Assembly: GCA_050184225.1 (NCBI GenBank)
Contig: JBFXAN010000252.1
Location: forward strand, 1-7,168
DNA: 7,168 nt
From: JBFXAN01 sp050184225
GTDB taxonomy: Bacteria; Chloroflexota; Dehalococcoidia; CAUJGQ01
Direction: 5' to 3'
Shown: positions 1 to 5,744 of the stretch, in pieces
How positions within the stretch are numbered: position 1 is the stretch's first letter
How the letters are laid out: every line of letters starts with the position of its first letter
The notes under the pieces: model-generated
Databases searched by the model: none
Told to the model about the DNA's origin: nothing
What the model saw: only the letters and a program-made list of their open reading frames with translations
Made by a program: the position numbers and the translations under genes

Positions 1-38
1 GCCTGCCCGATCGCCGGTTCGATCCGCTGTGTCGTCAT
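1..38 (-). CDS. 5' end of an unidentified gene, truncated by the window edge
   Basis: Reading leftward, an ATG at 38-36 opens 12 codons (MTTQRIEPAIGQ) without a stop before the window ends. A strong Shine-Dalgarno-like GGGGGAGA lies at 52-45 with a 6-nt spacer, which is the main reason for calling a gene start here. The gene would be divergent from the aldo/keto reductase at 167, leaving a 128-bp shared upstream region. The twelve residues are too few to assign a family. The call rests only on the RBS, the start codon and the gene layout, so it could be chance. Confidence 0.42.
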   Translation of the reverse strand, partial: MTTQRIEPAIGQ

Positions 39-166
39 CCGATGTCTCCCCCAATCGTCGCTTCCGGTTATGTCGTGTACGCGCGCCGAACCAGACCCGG
101 TCTGCTTATGCTGCCTGCCACGATACACTCAATGCGCCCAAGACGGAGCCGCAAGGAGCCTGACCG
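39..166. promoter_or_regulatory. Intergenic region between divergent gene starts
   Basis: This 128-bp stretch lies between the putative minus-strand start at 38 and the aldo/keto reductase start at 167, so it should hold promoters for both. A -10-like TACACT is at 124-129 on the plus strand, and a -10-like CATAAC is readable on the minus strand around 69-64. Neither has a recognisable -35 hexamer at the right distance. I see no clear operator palindrome. The functional inference comes from layout more than from motifs. Confidence 0.3.
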
Positions 167-1093
167 ATGACCACTCTGCCACGACAGACGCTCGGTCGCA
201 CCGGCGTCGAGGTGACGACCCTCGGCTACGGTGCGATGGAGTTGCGCGGTGCGCCCGCCGGTCCGCCGATCGCCGACGAACAGGCCGAGCAGGTGCTGAA
301 CGCCGTGCTCGACGCCGGCATCAACATGATCGACACCTCCCCCGACTACGGCCGCAGCGAGGAGTTGATCGGGCAATTCATCTCCGATCGCCGTTCGGAA
401 TACTTCCTCGCGTCCAAGTGTGGCTGTGTCCCCGGCGCGGGTATGGGGAACGAACACATCCATACCGCCGAGAACGTCCGTGCCGGCGTCGAGCAGAGCC
501 TCCGCCAGATGAAGACCGGCCATCTCGACCTCGTCCAGTTTCACCGCAGCCTCACCCGGCGCGAATACGAACAGGACGGCGCCTTGCAGGCGTTGCTCGA
601 CCTCCAGCGGGAGGGGAAGGTCCGCTTTATCGGCGTCTCCGGCACGCTACCCCACCTGGACGAGCAGATCGCGATGGGTGTCTTCGACGCCTTCCAGATC
701 CCCTACTCCGCCCTTCAGCGCGAGCACGAGGACGTGATCAGCCGCGCGTCGGCGGCGGGCGCCGGCATCATCATCCGCGGCGGCGCTGCCCGCGGCGCAC
801 CGACCGACTGGGAGGGCCGGCCCTACTATATGCTTCCCGGTCGTATCCCCCGCGACCGCTGGGAGCAGGCGCACCTCGACGATCTGCTCGATGGGATGGA
901 CCGGATGACCTTTACACTCCGCTTCACCCTGTCGAACCCCGACCTCGACACGACGATCGTCGGCACGCGCGATGTCGGTCACCTGCAGACGAACATCGCC
1001 GCCGCGATCCAGGGGCCGCTGCCGCCGGATGTTGTTGCCGAGGCGAAGCGGCGGCTGACGGAGGCAGGATCGGCGCCGGCCCGCGTCGAGTAG
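167..1093 (+). CDS. Aldo/keto reductase
   Basis: This 308-aa protein is a standard-length member of the aldo/keto reductase superfamily, cytosolic (alpha/beta)8-barrel enzymes that reduce aldehydes or ketones with NAD(P)H. The N-terminus reads TLGRTGVEVTTLGYGAMEL, as is typical of the bacterial families. The catalytic tetrad is visible: Asp56 (NMIDTSPDYG), Tyr61, Lys84 (FLASKCG) and His126 (DLVQFHRS). The C-terminal TIVGTRDVGHLQTNI (about 263-277) is the usual cofactor-binding segment. The ATG at 167 follows AAGGAG (153-158) with an 8-nt spacer and matches the family N-terminus. The next gene, on the same strand, starts 72 nt after the stop, so the two may be cotranscribed. The family is certain. 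The substrate is unknown, and the neighbouring redox and hydrolytic genes only suggest a catabolic role. Confidence 0.95.
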   Translation: MTTLPRQTLGRTGVEVTTLGYGAMELRGAPAGPPIADEQAEQVLNAVLDAGINMIDTSPDYGRSEELIGQFISDRRSEYFLASKCGCVPGAGMGNEHIHTAENVRAGVEQSLRQMKTGHLDLVQFHRSLTRREYEQDGALQALLDLQREGKVRFIGVSGTLPHLDEQIAMGVFDAFQIPYSALQREHEDVISRASAAGAGIIIRGGAARGAPTDWEGRPYYMLPGRIPRDRWEQAHLDDLLDGMDRMTFTLRFTLSNPDLDTTIVGTRDVGHLQTNIAAAIQGPLPPDVVAEAKRRLTEAGSAPARVE

Positions 1094-1105
1094 TGCCGTT
1101 ACCGG

Positions 1106-1146
1106 ATGACCGTCTATGACCGTCTCGCCGGACTCATCGGCGAGAC
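1106..1146 (+). promoter_or_regulatory. Tandem 10-bp repeat and 9-bp-stem hairpin in the reductase/FDOR spacer
   Basis: Two exact head-to-tail copies of ATGACCGTCT lie at 1106-1115 and 1116-1125. Overlapping the second copy is a perfect 9-bp inverted repeat, GTCTCGCCG (1122-1130) and CGGCGAGAC (1138-1146), with the 7-nt loop GACTCAT. The stem ends 4 nt before the GGAGG Shine-Dalgarno (1151-1155) of the next gene. In RNA it would form a stable hairpin just upstream of that RBS. It could act as an mRNA processing or stability element, a weak attenuator or a DNA-level operator. There is no U-tract, so it is unlikely to be a full intrinsic terminator. Confidence 0.45.
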
Positions 1147-1165
1147 CAATGGAGGAAAGGACACG

Positions 1166-1600
1166 ATGGCACAGCAGAGCGAGCAGGCAATTCGAGGAAC
1201 CGGGTGGCAGGCGGACCACGCCCGCAAGTACATCGAGACGAACGGCGAAGAGGGCCACATGTGGCGCGGCCTGACCACGTTGCTTCTCACAACCACCGGA
1301 AAGCGAACCGGCGAGCCGTATACGACACCGCTGATCTACGGCGAAGACAACAGCCGCTACATCATCGTGGCGTCGTACGGCGGCGCCGCGAAGCACCCAC
1401 AGTGGTACCGCAACCTCGTCGTCCAGCCGGAGGTGGGCCTGCAGGTCGGCGCCGAGCGATTCCAGGCCCGAGCGCGGACGGCGAACGCGGAGGAGAAGCC
1501 GGCCCTCTGGGAAAAGATGGCGGGCATCTTCCCCTCCTACAATGACTATCAGGCGAAGACGGACCGCGACATCCCCGTGATCATTCTGGAGCGCATCTAG
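1166..1600 (+). CDS. Nitroreductase-family deazaflavin (F420)-dependent oxidoreductase, Ddn/DUF385 type
   Basis: This 144-aa protein has the hallmark core of the FDOR-A/Ddn family: LLLTTTGKRTGEPYTTPLIY (39-58), then YIIVASYGGAAKHPQWYRNL (65-84) and PEVGLQVG (88-95). Family members are small split-beta-barrel proteins. The best-known one, mycobacterial Ddn, uses reduced cofactor F420 to reduce quinones and nitroimidazoles. The segments TTGKRTG and GGAAKHPQWYRN correspond to the conserved cofactor-site stretches. I chose the ATG at 1166 because GGAGGAAAGG (1151-1160) precedes it at good spacing. The longer in-frame start at 1106 lies in the repeat region, has no RBS and adds 20 non-conserved residues. 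The stop is 8 nt before a large inverted repeat. F420 use is inferred from the family, and no F420 biosynthesis gene is in view. Confidence 0.92.
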   Translation: MAQQSEQAIRGTGWQADHARKYIETNGEEGHMWRGLTTLLLTTTGKRTGEPYTTPLIYGEDNSRYIIVASYGGAAKHPQWYRNLVVQPEVGLQVGAERFQARARTANAEEKPALWEKMAGIFPSYNDYQAKTDRDIPVIILERI

Positions 1601-1608
1601 CAGGAGGA

Positions 1609-1676
1609 CTCATCACCACGGCGCCACGACACCAAGTTCCACATATGTCTTGGTGTCGTGGCGCCGTGGTGATGAG
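1609..1676. terminator. Perfect 28-bp inverted repeat between convergent genes, likely bidirectional terminator or dispersed palindrome
   Basis: Positions 1609-1636 and 1649-1676 are exact reverse complements (28 bp) around a 12-nt loop (TTCCACATATGT). With a one-base bulge at 1608, GAGG (1604-1607) can also pair with CCTC (1677-1680). The element fills almost the whole gap between the stop of the FDOR gene (1600) and the stop of the crotonase gene (1687), so it would form a strong hairpin in either transcript. It lacks a U-run on both strands. The right arm contains three 8-nt units, TGGTGTCG, TGGCGCCG and TGGTGATG (1651-1674), an internal periodicity unusual for a plain terminator. It may instead be a copy of a dispersed palindromic repeat. 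Confidence 0.6.
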
Positions 1677-1686
1677 CCTCTCCCCG

Positions 1687-2475
1687 CTACTGCCCCTTGA
1701 ACCGCGGTTCCCGTTTTTCGAGGAACGACTTCACGCCTTCGAGCCGGTCCTCGGTTGATCCGACGACGCTCTGCGACCACGTTTCGTATTCGAGCGAAGA
1801 CTCCAGCGTTCGCTCGAACGACCGCCGTGCGGCCCGGCGTGCCAGATCGACGGCGATGCTCGCGCCCTGGGCTAGGGCAGCGGCGTATGCATGCGCACGT
1901 TCTGCCAATGCATCATCAGGAACGACCTCATCGGCAAGCCGGATCGCCAGAGCCTGCTTCGCGTCGATGATCTCGCCGGTCATGAGCAGGTGCGTTGCCG
2001 TACTCATGCCGACCAAACGGGGCAGAAAGTAGCTGATGCCCGCGTCCGGACACAGGCCGCGTCGAACGAAGATCGCGGCGAACCGCGCCGATTCCGCCGC
2101 GATGCGCCGGTCGCACGCGGTCGCCCAACTCATGCCGGCGCCCGCTGCCATGCCGTTGACGGCGGCAATCACCGGCTTGTCCATGGCATCGATGAGGAGC
2201 GTCACCTGCGCGTACTCATAGAGCGGCGTCTGGCGGACGTTCCGGGTCATCACCGGCTGATCCTCGTCCCGTGCCAGGTCGGCGCCGGAGCACCAGCCGC
2301 GCCCCACGCCGGTGATCACCACCGCCCGCACAGCGTCGTCTTCCCGCGCCGTGTGCAGCGCATCGCGGAGCGCGGCGGCCGTCGCCCGGTCGGCGGCGTT
2401 GAGCCGCGCGGGACGGTTGATCGTGGCGGTAAAGACTCCGTCGCGGATATCCGTGAGGACTCGATCATTGCTCAT
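1687..2475 (-). CDS. Crotonase-fold enoyl-CoA hydratase/isomerase family protein, PaaG-like active site
   Basis: This 262-aa protein has the full crotonase layout. AVVITGVGRGWCSGADLARD (51-70) and AAVNGMAAGAGM (104-115) carry the CoA/oxyanion-hole loops, and the C-terminus SFLEKREPRF (250-259) is typical. By eye alignment to rat enoyl-CoA hydratase, the catalytic Glu144 position is Ser116 and the Glu164 position is Phe136, so ordinary hydratase chemistry is unlikely. The stretch FVRRGLCPDAGISYFLPRLVG (136-156) has an Asp (144) in the GLxPDxG context of PaaG-type acyl-CoA isomerases. This suggests double-bond or ring isomerisation of an acyl-CoA. The ATG at 2475 has GGGAAGG at 2490-2484 with an 8-nt spacer. 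An upstream in-frame TTG at 2565 would add 30 unconserved residues. The gene follows the LLM oxidoreductase by 92 nt on the same strand and may share its transcript. Confidence 0.93.
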   Translation of the reverse strand: MSNDRVLTDIRDGVFTATINRPARLNAADRATAAALRDALHTAREDDAVRAVVITGVGRGWCSGADLARDEDQPVMTRNVRQTPLYEYAQVTLLIDAMDKPVIAAVNGMAAGAGMSWATACDRRIAAESARFAAIFVRRGLCPDAGISYFLPRLVGMSTATHLLMTGEIIDAKQALAIRLADEVVPDDALAERAHAYAAALAQGASIAVDLARRAARRSFERTLESSLEYETWSQSVVGSTEDRLEGVKSFLEKREPRFKGQ

Positions 2476-2567
2476 CTGAAGTACCTTCCCGATAGGAGTA
2501 TGCGGGCCGAGCGCCGCCTTCGGCACGTGGTCCATGGCCACATCAAGACGCTGGTCGAGCGGCAATC

Positions 2568-3563
2568 TTACCCTGCCGCCGAACCGGCCAGCCGCGCGGC
2601 GGCGCCGACGGCGGCATACGCGGCCCGCGTCGAGCCGGCGCGATCGTCGCCCGTGAGGAGTGGCAACGCCATCACCTCGCCGAAGCCTTGCGCCGCCCGC
2701 TCCGCCAATCGTTCCGCGACCTCGGCCTCCGTGCCGTAGATCACCAGATCATCGATCAAAGACTGACTGAGCCCGTCGGCGGCGTCGGCGTGACCCGCCC
2801 GCCGGAACATGTCCTGATAGAACTGGAAGCGCGCGTACATCCCCACCTGCCGCTGCGTCGCTTCCCGCACCTGGGACAGATCCGTGGTCACGCAGATCGG
2901 CACGTGCATGATCAGCGGCGGCGCTTCCCGCCCGGCAGACTCAGCGCCGGCGCGAAGGGCGGGCCAGGCATGGTCACGAATGTAGGGCCAGGGACAGACC
3001 CAGCTGAGCGCCCCATCCGCAACCTCGCCGCACAGACGGAACGCGCCCTCCTGGAGCGCCGACGCCAGCACGGGCGTGTTGACCGGCTGTGTGATCCGCG
3101 CCCGCGCCCGCACCAGCTTGCCCTCGAAGTCAACCGACCCCTGGTGCAGCAGCGACCGCAGCACGATCAGGTATTCACGGAGCTGGGTCAGGGGCGAACG
3201 GAAGTCCACACCGAACGGACGCATTGCCGCCGCCGTGCTCGGGCCGATGCCCAGCCGCAACCGTCCCGGCGCGATGCCCTCCAGCGCCTCCACCTGCTGA
3301 ACGACGAACACCGGATTGCGCGGCCAGGTGGGAATGATCGCGCTGCCCATGACGATCCGCTCGGTTCGCATCGCCGCCGCGGCGAAGAGCGTGAGCGCAT
3401 CCGCCTGGATACCGCCGGTCGTCATCCAGACTGCACCGATGCCTGCCTGTTCCGCTTCGACGATCAGGTTCACGGCCGTCGCCGGATCGGGCCCCTGGAT
3501 CACGACGCCGATCCGTCCGGGCGCGTCGCGACGCGCGGGCGCGTTGCTCGAAGACTCAGTCAT
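2568..3563 (-). CDS. LLM-class flavin/F420-dependent oxidoreductase (luciferase-like TIM barrel)
   Basis: This 331-aa protein belongs to the bacterial luciferase-like superfamily, TIM-barrel enzymes that use FMN or F420. Visible signatures are RIGVVIQGPDP (17-27), AEQAGIGAVWMTTGG (37-51), TERIVMGSAIIPTWPRNP (67-84), APGRLRLGIGPS (98-109) and FRLCGEVADGAL (175-186). The first strand and the APGRxxLGIG segment resemble F420-dependent Mer-like members more than two-component monooxygenases, but the cofactor cannot be settled by eye. The ATG at 3563 is preceded by AGGAGGG (3574-3568), a strong RBS. A longer in-frame start at 3656 would add 31 residues that look like translated upstream region. 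The gene is first in a likely two-gene unit with the crotonase-like gene downstream and is divergent from the alpha/beta hydrolase at 3750. The substrate is unknown; with F420 it could oxidise an alcohol or reduce a C=C or imine bond. Confidence 0.92.
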   Translation of the reverse strand: MTESSSNAPARRDAPGRIGVVIQGPDPATAVNLIVEAEQAGIGAVWMTTGGIQADALTLFAAAAMRTERIVMGSAIIPTWPRNPVFVVQQVEALEGIAPGRLRLGIGPSTAAAMRPFGVDFRSPLTQLREYLIVLRSLLHQGSVDFEGKLVRARARITQPVNTPVLASALQEGAFRLCGEVADGALSWVCPWPYIRDHAWPALRAGAESAGREAPPLIMHVPICVTTDLSQVREATQRQVGMYARFQFYQDMFRRAGHADAADGLSQSLIDDLVIYGTEAEVAERLAERAAQGFGEVMALPLLTGDDRAGSTRAAYAAVGAAARLAGSAAG

Positions 3564-3749
3564 GCTGCCCTCCTGGGGCCGTGTGTGGCCTGCGAATGGT
3601 TCCGCCGCTCGGCCGTCCGGCATGAGAGCGGGGTGAGTGTGACCACTCCGCATCATACGCCCGCTGCATCCTGACGCTCACGTCGAGCTATCCTACCGCT
3701 ATCGATGCGGCACGTTATACTTCGGACGAGCGGACGCCGGAGGTGGGCC
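3564..3749. promoter_or_regulatory. Divergent promoter region for the LLM oxidoreductase and alpha/beta hydrolase
   Basis: This 186-bp gap separates two divergent gene starts. On the plus strand TATACT (3716-3721) is a 5/6 match to a -10 hexamer. It sits 28 nt upstream of the hydrolase ATG, giving a short leader that contains the RBS. On the minus strand TATGAT (3657-3652) is also a 5/6 match. Neither has a good -35 at 16-18 bp, so one or both may depend on an activator or another sigma factor. A small inverted repeat, GAGTG-TGAC-CACTC (3635-3648), lies just downstream of the minus-strand -10 and could be an operator half-site pair. A direct repeat CGGACG occurs at 3723-3728 and 3731-3736. 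Confidence 0.35.
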
Positions 3750-4703
3750 ATGACGATGGAACACAGCATTGCGCGTGACGTATTTGACCCCGCTGCTGTC
3801 GACGCGGAGACGGCCGAGTTCAACACCACGCTGGAGGCGATGTTTGCCACGCAACCGCCGCCGCAGACGATCCCGCCGCAGGTGACACGCGACGCCCGCG
3901 AGTCCGGTACCGGAACCTTCGGGCCGATTGTCCTTTCGAAGATCGCGGAAGAACGAACGATCGCTGGTGTCCCCTGTCGCGTGTTGATACCGGAGACAGT
4001 GCACGGTGTCTACCTGCACATCCACGGCGGCGGCTGGACGTTCGGGCGGGCACACCACAGCGACGCGCGCAACGAGCAGACAGCAACGCGCGCCGGCGTC
4101 GCCGTGGTCAGCGTCGATTACCGTCTCGCGCCGGAGCATCCGTATCCGGCGGCGCCCGATGATTGCGAAGCCGTGGCCGTCTGGCTGGCCGAGCGGGCGC
4201 GGTCAGAGTTCGGCACGGACCGGCTGGTGATCGGCGGCGAATCGGCGGGCGGGCATCTCGCTGCCGTGACGTTGTTGCGGATGCGCGACCGGCACGGCTA
4301 CCGCGGCTTTGCCGGCGCCAACCTCGTCTACGGCTGCTTCGACATGTCGATGACGCCGTCACAACTCCGCTGGGGCGATCGCTATCTCGTACTCAGCGAC
4401 GGCTTCATGCGCTTTGCGAGCGACAACTTCATCCCCGATGTCGCCATGCGCCGCGACCCAGACGTGTCGCCGCTCTACGCCGACCTGTCGGACATGCCGC
4501 CGGCACTGTTCACCGTCGGAACGCTCGACCCGCTGCTCGACGACAGTCTCTTCATGCACGCGCGCTGGCTGGCGGCGGGGAATCAATCCGAGATCGCGAT
4601 CTATCCAGGGGGCGTGCACGCCTTCAACGCCTTCCCGATCGAGCTGGGACGGAGGGCCAATGTCCGTTCTGACGAATTCATCGCCCGATCCGTCTCCGGG
4701 TAG
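3750..4703 (+). CDS. Alpha/beta hydrolase, hormone-sensitive lipase (family IV) esterase type
   Basis: This 317-aa enzyme has all the family IV signatures. The oxyanion-hole motif is HGGGW (92-96), and YRLAPEHPYPAAPDD (124-138) is the usual follow-on. The nucleophile elbow GGESAGG (162-168) carries Ser165. The acid is Asp260 in FTVGTLDPL, and the catalytic His290 is in YPGGVHAFN. Family members hydrolyse short- to medium-chain acyl esters, carbamates or lactones in the cytoplasm, and no signal peptide is present here. The ATG at 3750 follows GGAGG (3739-3743) with a 6-nt spacer; a second ATG at 3756 is spaced too far. The upstream in-frame ATG at 3705 overlaps the candidate -10 region. The stop lies 19 bp from the end of the convergent amidohydrolase gene. 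The substrate is unknown. Confidence 0.95.
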   Translation: MTMEHSIARDVFDPAAVDAETAEFNTTLEAMFATQPPPQTIPPQVTRDARESGTGTFGPIVLSKIAEERTIAGVPCRVLIPETVHGVYLHIHGGGWTFGRAHHSDARNEQTATRAGVAVVSVDYRLAPEHPYPAAPDDCEAVAVWLAERARSEFGTDRLVIGGESAGGHLAAVTLLRMRDRHGYRGFAGANLVYGCFDMSMTPSQLRWGDRYLVLSDGFMRFASDNFIPDVAMRRDPDVSPLYADLSDMPPALFTVGTLDPLLDDSLFMHARWLAAGNQSEIAIYPGGVHAFNAFPIELGRRANVRSDEFIARSVSG

Positions 4704-4722
4704 GCGGTCGCCTCGGCGCGGA

Positions 4723-5562
4723 CTAGAACTTCTCGTCTGATCCACGGTCGATCAGCCGTTCCGCCGTTCCGCCCATCAGCAGTGTGAATGCGCCTTCGTC
4801 GAGGCCGATTGTTGCAAATCGCTTCGCCTGCTCACCGGCGGCAACAGGGTTATTCGGTGCATCGCTGCCGAAGAGGAAACGGCCGGCGTAGGCCGACAAA
4901 TCGCGGGCGCTGACCTGCACCGCGCGGTCCCACACCGGCGTGAGGTCGGCATAGAGATTGTCGAATTCCGCCATCAACGCCAGCGCGTGGGGCGTGTTGG
5001 GATGGCCCGCGTGCGCGAGCACCAGCCGCAGCTGCCGGTGCCCGCGCAGCACCGGCACGATCGCGTCGATCTCGCCGGCCGCCGTCTCGCCGGGCGAGTG
5101 TTGTCCGGCGTGGATCACCACCGGGACGCCCAGTCGTTCCGCCGTCTCCCAGAGCGGTTGGAGTCGACGATCGTTCGCGGCGAAGTGCCCCACCGAGCAG
5201 TGCAGCTTTACCACCAGCAGACGCAGTTCGACGAGCGCCCGTTGCACGAGATCGGGCAGATTCTCGTCGGCGGGATGGAAGGTGGCGCCCGGAATCAGGT
5301 GCGGGAATCGCCGCGCCTCGTCTGCCGACCACTCGTTGATGCTCGCGGCGACGCCCTCCCGATGAGCATACGGAAGCAACCAGGCCGCATCGAAGCCCTC
5401 GGCGGTGACTGTGCCGGCGACATCGGCCAGGAGTGGGCCAGCACGGAGTCCGCCGGCCCGGTTCAGATGATTGCGCACGGCCAGCGCCAGCCGGTCGGGA
5501 AACCCGTGCACGTGCGCATCAACGCGTCGCATGGTGTGGCGCAGTCCGGCCACATCGTCCAT
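4723..5562 (-). CDS. Amidohydrolase-2 family (ACMSD-like) metal-dependent hydrolase or decarboxylase
   Basis: This 279-aa protein is a compact TIM-barrel amidohydrolase of the PF04909 type. Metal-site residues are visible in the expected order: the HxH of VDAHVHG (His17, His19), VVIHAG (His151), LVLAHAGH (His184/His187) and FLFGSDAPN (Asp234). The segment VVKLHCSVGHF (117-127) covers the middle strand. The C-terminal GTAERLI (265-271) corresponds to the NAxRL end of the family. Members hydrolyse lactones or amides (such as 2-pyrone-4,6-dicarboxylate lactonase) or decarboxylate aromatic and related acids. The choice between these cannot be made from motifs. The ATG at 5562 has GAGGGT (5576-5571) with an 8-nt spacer. 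A later ATG at 5532 would also keep the HxH but has no RBS. The gene is convergent with the alpha/beta hydrolase and divergent from the serine hydrolase at 5745. Confidence 0.9.
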   Translation of the reverse strand: MDDVAGLRHTMRRVDAHVHGFPDRLALAVRNHLNRAGGLRAGPLLADVAGTVTAEGFDAAWLLPYAHREGVAASINEWSADEARRFPHLIPGATFHPADENLPDLVQRALVELRLLVVKLHCSVGHFAANDRRLQPLWETAERLGVPVVIHAGQHSPGETAAGEIDAIVPVLRGHRQLRLVLAHAGHPNTPHALALMAEFDNLYADLTPVWDRAVQVSARDLSAYAGRFLFGSDAPNNPVAAGEQAKRFATIGLDEGAFTLLMGGTAERLIDRGSDEKF

Positions 5563-5622
5563 CGTGTACTACCCTCAATCACGCGGCGCGGTGTTTCGAC
5601 GCGCCGGTCGGCCTTGCCCGCC

Positions 5623-5651
5623 ATCGTAGCGGTCGGGCGCACCCGACCCAA
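5623..5651 (-). promoter_or_regulatory. Candidate promoter with embedded operator-like palindrome for the amidohydrolase gene
   Basis: Reading leftward, TTGGGT (5651-5646), a 17-bp spacer and TACGAT (5628-5623) form a plausible sigma-70-like promoter with modest matches (3/6 and 4/6). Inside the spacer and running into the -35 is a perfect 7-bp inverted repeat, GGTCGGG-CGCA-CCCGACC (5631-5648), with a 4-nt centre. A repressor bound there would occlude the promoter. The arrangement is suggestive, but short GC-rich palindromes are common in this kind of genome. Confidence 0.35.
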
Positions 5652-5672
5652 GTGTGACGCCGGCAGCCGCGC

Positions 5673-5701
5673 ATGACGCAACCACCGCCGCGCGATAGGA
5701 T
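5673..5701 (+). promoter_or_regulatory. Candidate promoter for the beta-lactamase-fold serine hydrolase
   Basis: ATGACG (5673-5678), a 17-bp spacer and TAGGAT (5696-5701) each match 4/6 of the sigma-70 -35 and -10 consensus. Transcription would start around 5708, leaving a leader of about 37 nt that includes the GAGGAG Shine-Dalgarno (5731-5736). It is back to back with, and does not overlap, the candidate minus-strand promoter at 5623-5651. Evidence is limited to these hexamers and their position. Confidence 0.33.
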
Positions 5702-5744
5702 GCTCTCGTGCATCGCGCGGAGATGATCGTGAGGAGTGGAAACG

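Noticed and set aside
70..1119. A 349-codon open frame overlapping the aldo/keto reductase in another plus frame
   Set aside because: Its translation is rich in Arg, Pro and His with no recognisable motif, as expected for an off-frame reading of a high-GC gene. The overlapping 167-1093 frame has a full catalytic tetrad and an RBS.
1601..1686. Insertion-sequence remnant or CRISPR-like repeat at the 28-bp palindrome
   Set aside because: There is one inverted pair only, with no spacer array, no transposase fragment and no visible target-site duplication in the flanks.
2476..2565. N-terminal extension of the crotonase gene from a TTG at 2565
   Set aside because: The extra 30 residues do not resemble crotonase N-termini, and the ATG at 2475 has a well-spaced GGGAAGG.
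3564..3656. N-terminal extension of the LLM oxidoreductase from 3656
   Set aside because: A strong AGGAGGG sits just before the ATG at 3563. The extension has no family similarity and would cover the candidate -10 at 3657-3652.
2688..3674. A 328-codon plus-strand open frame antisense to the LLM oxidoreductase
   Set aside because: Low-complexity, Arg/His-rich product without domain motifs. It mirrors the codon-position GC bias of the real minus-strand gene.
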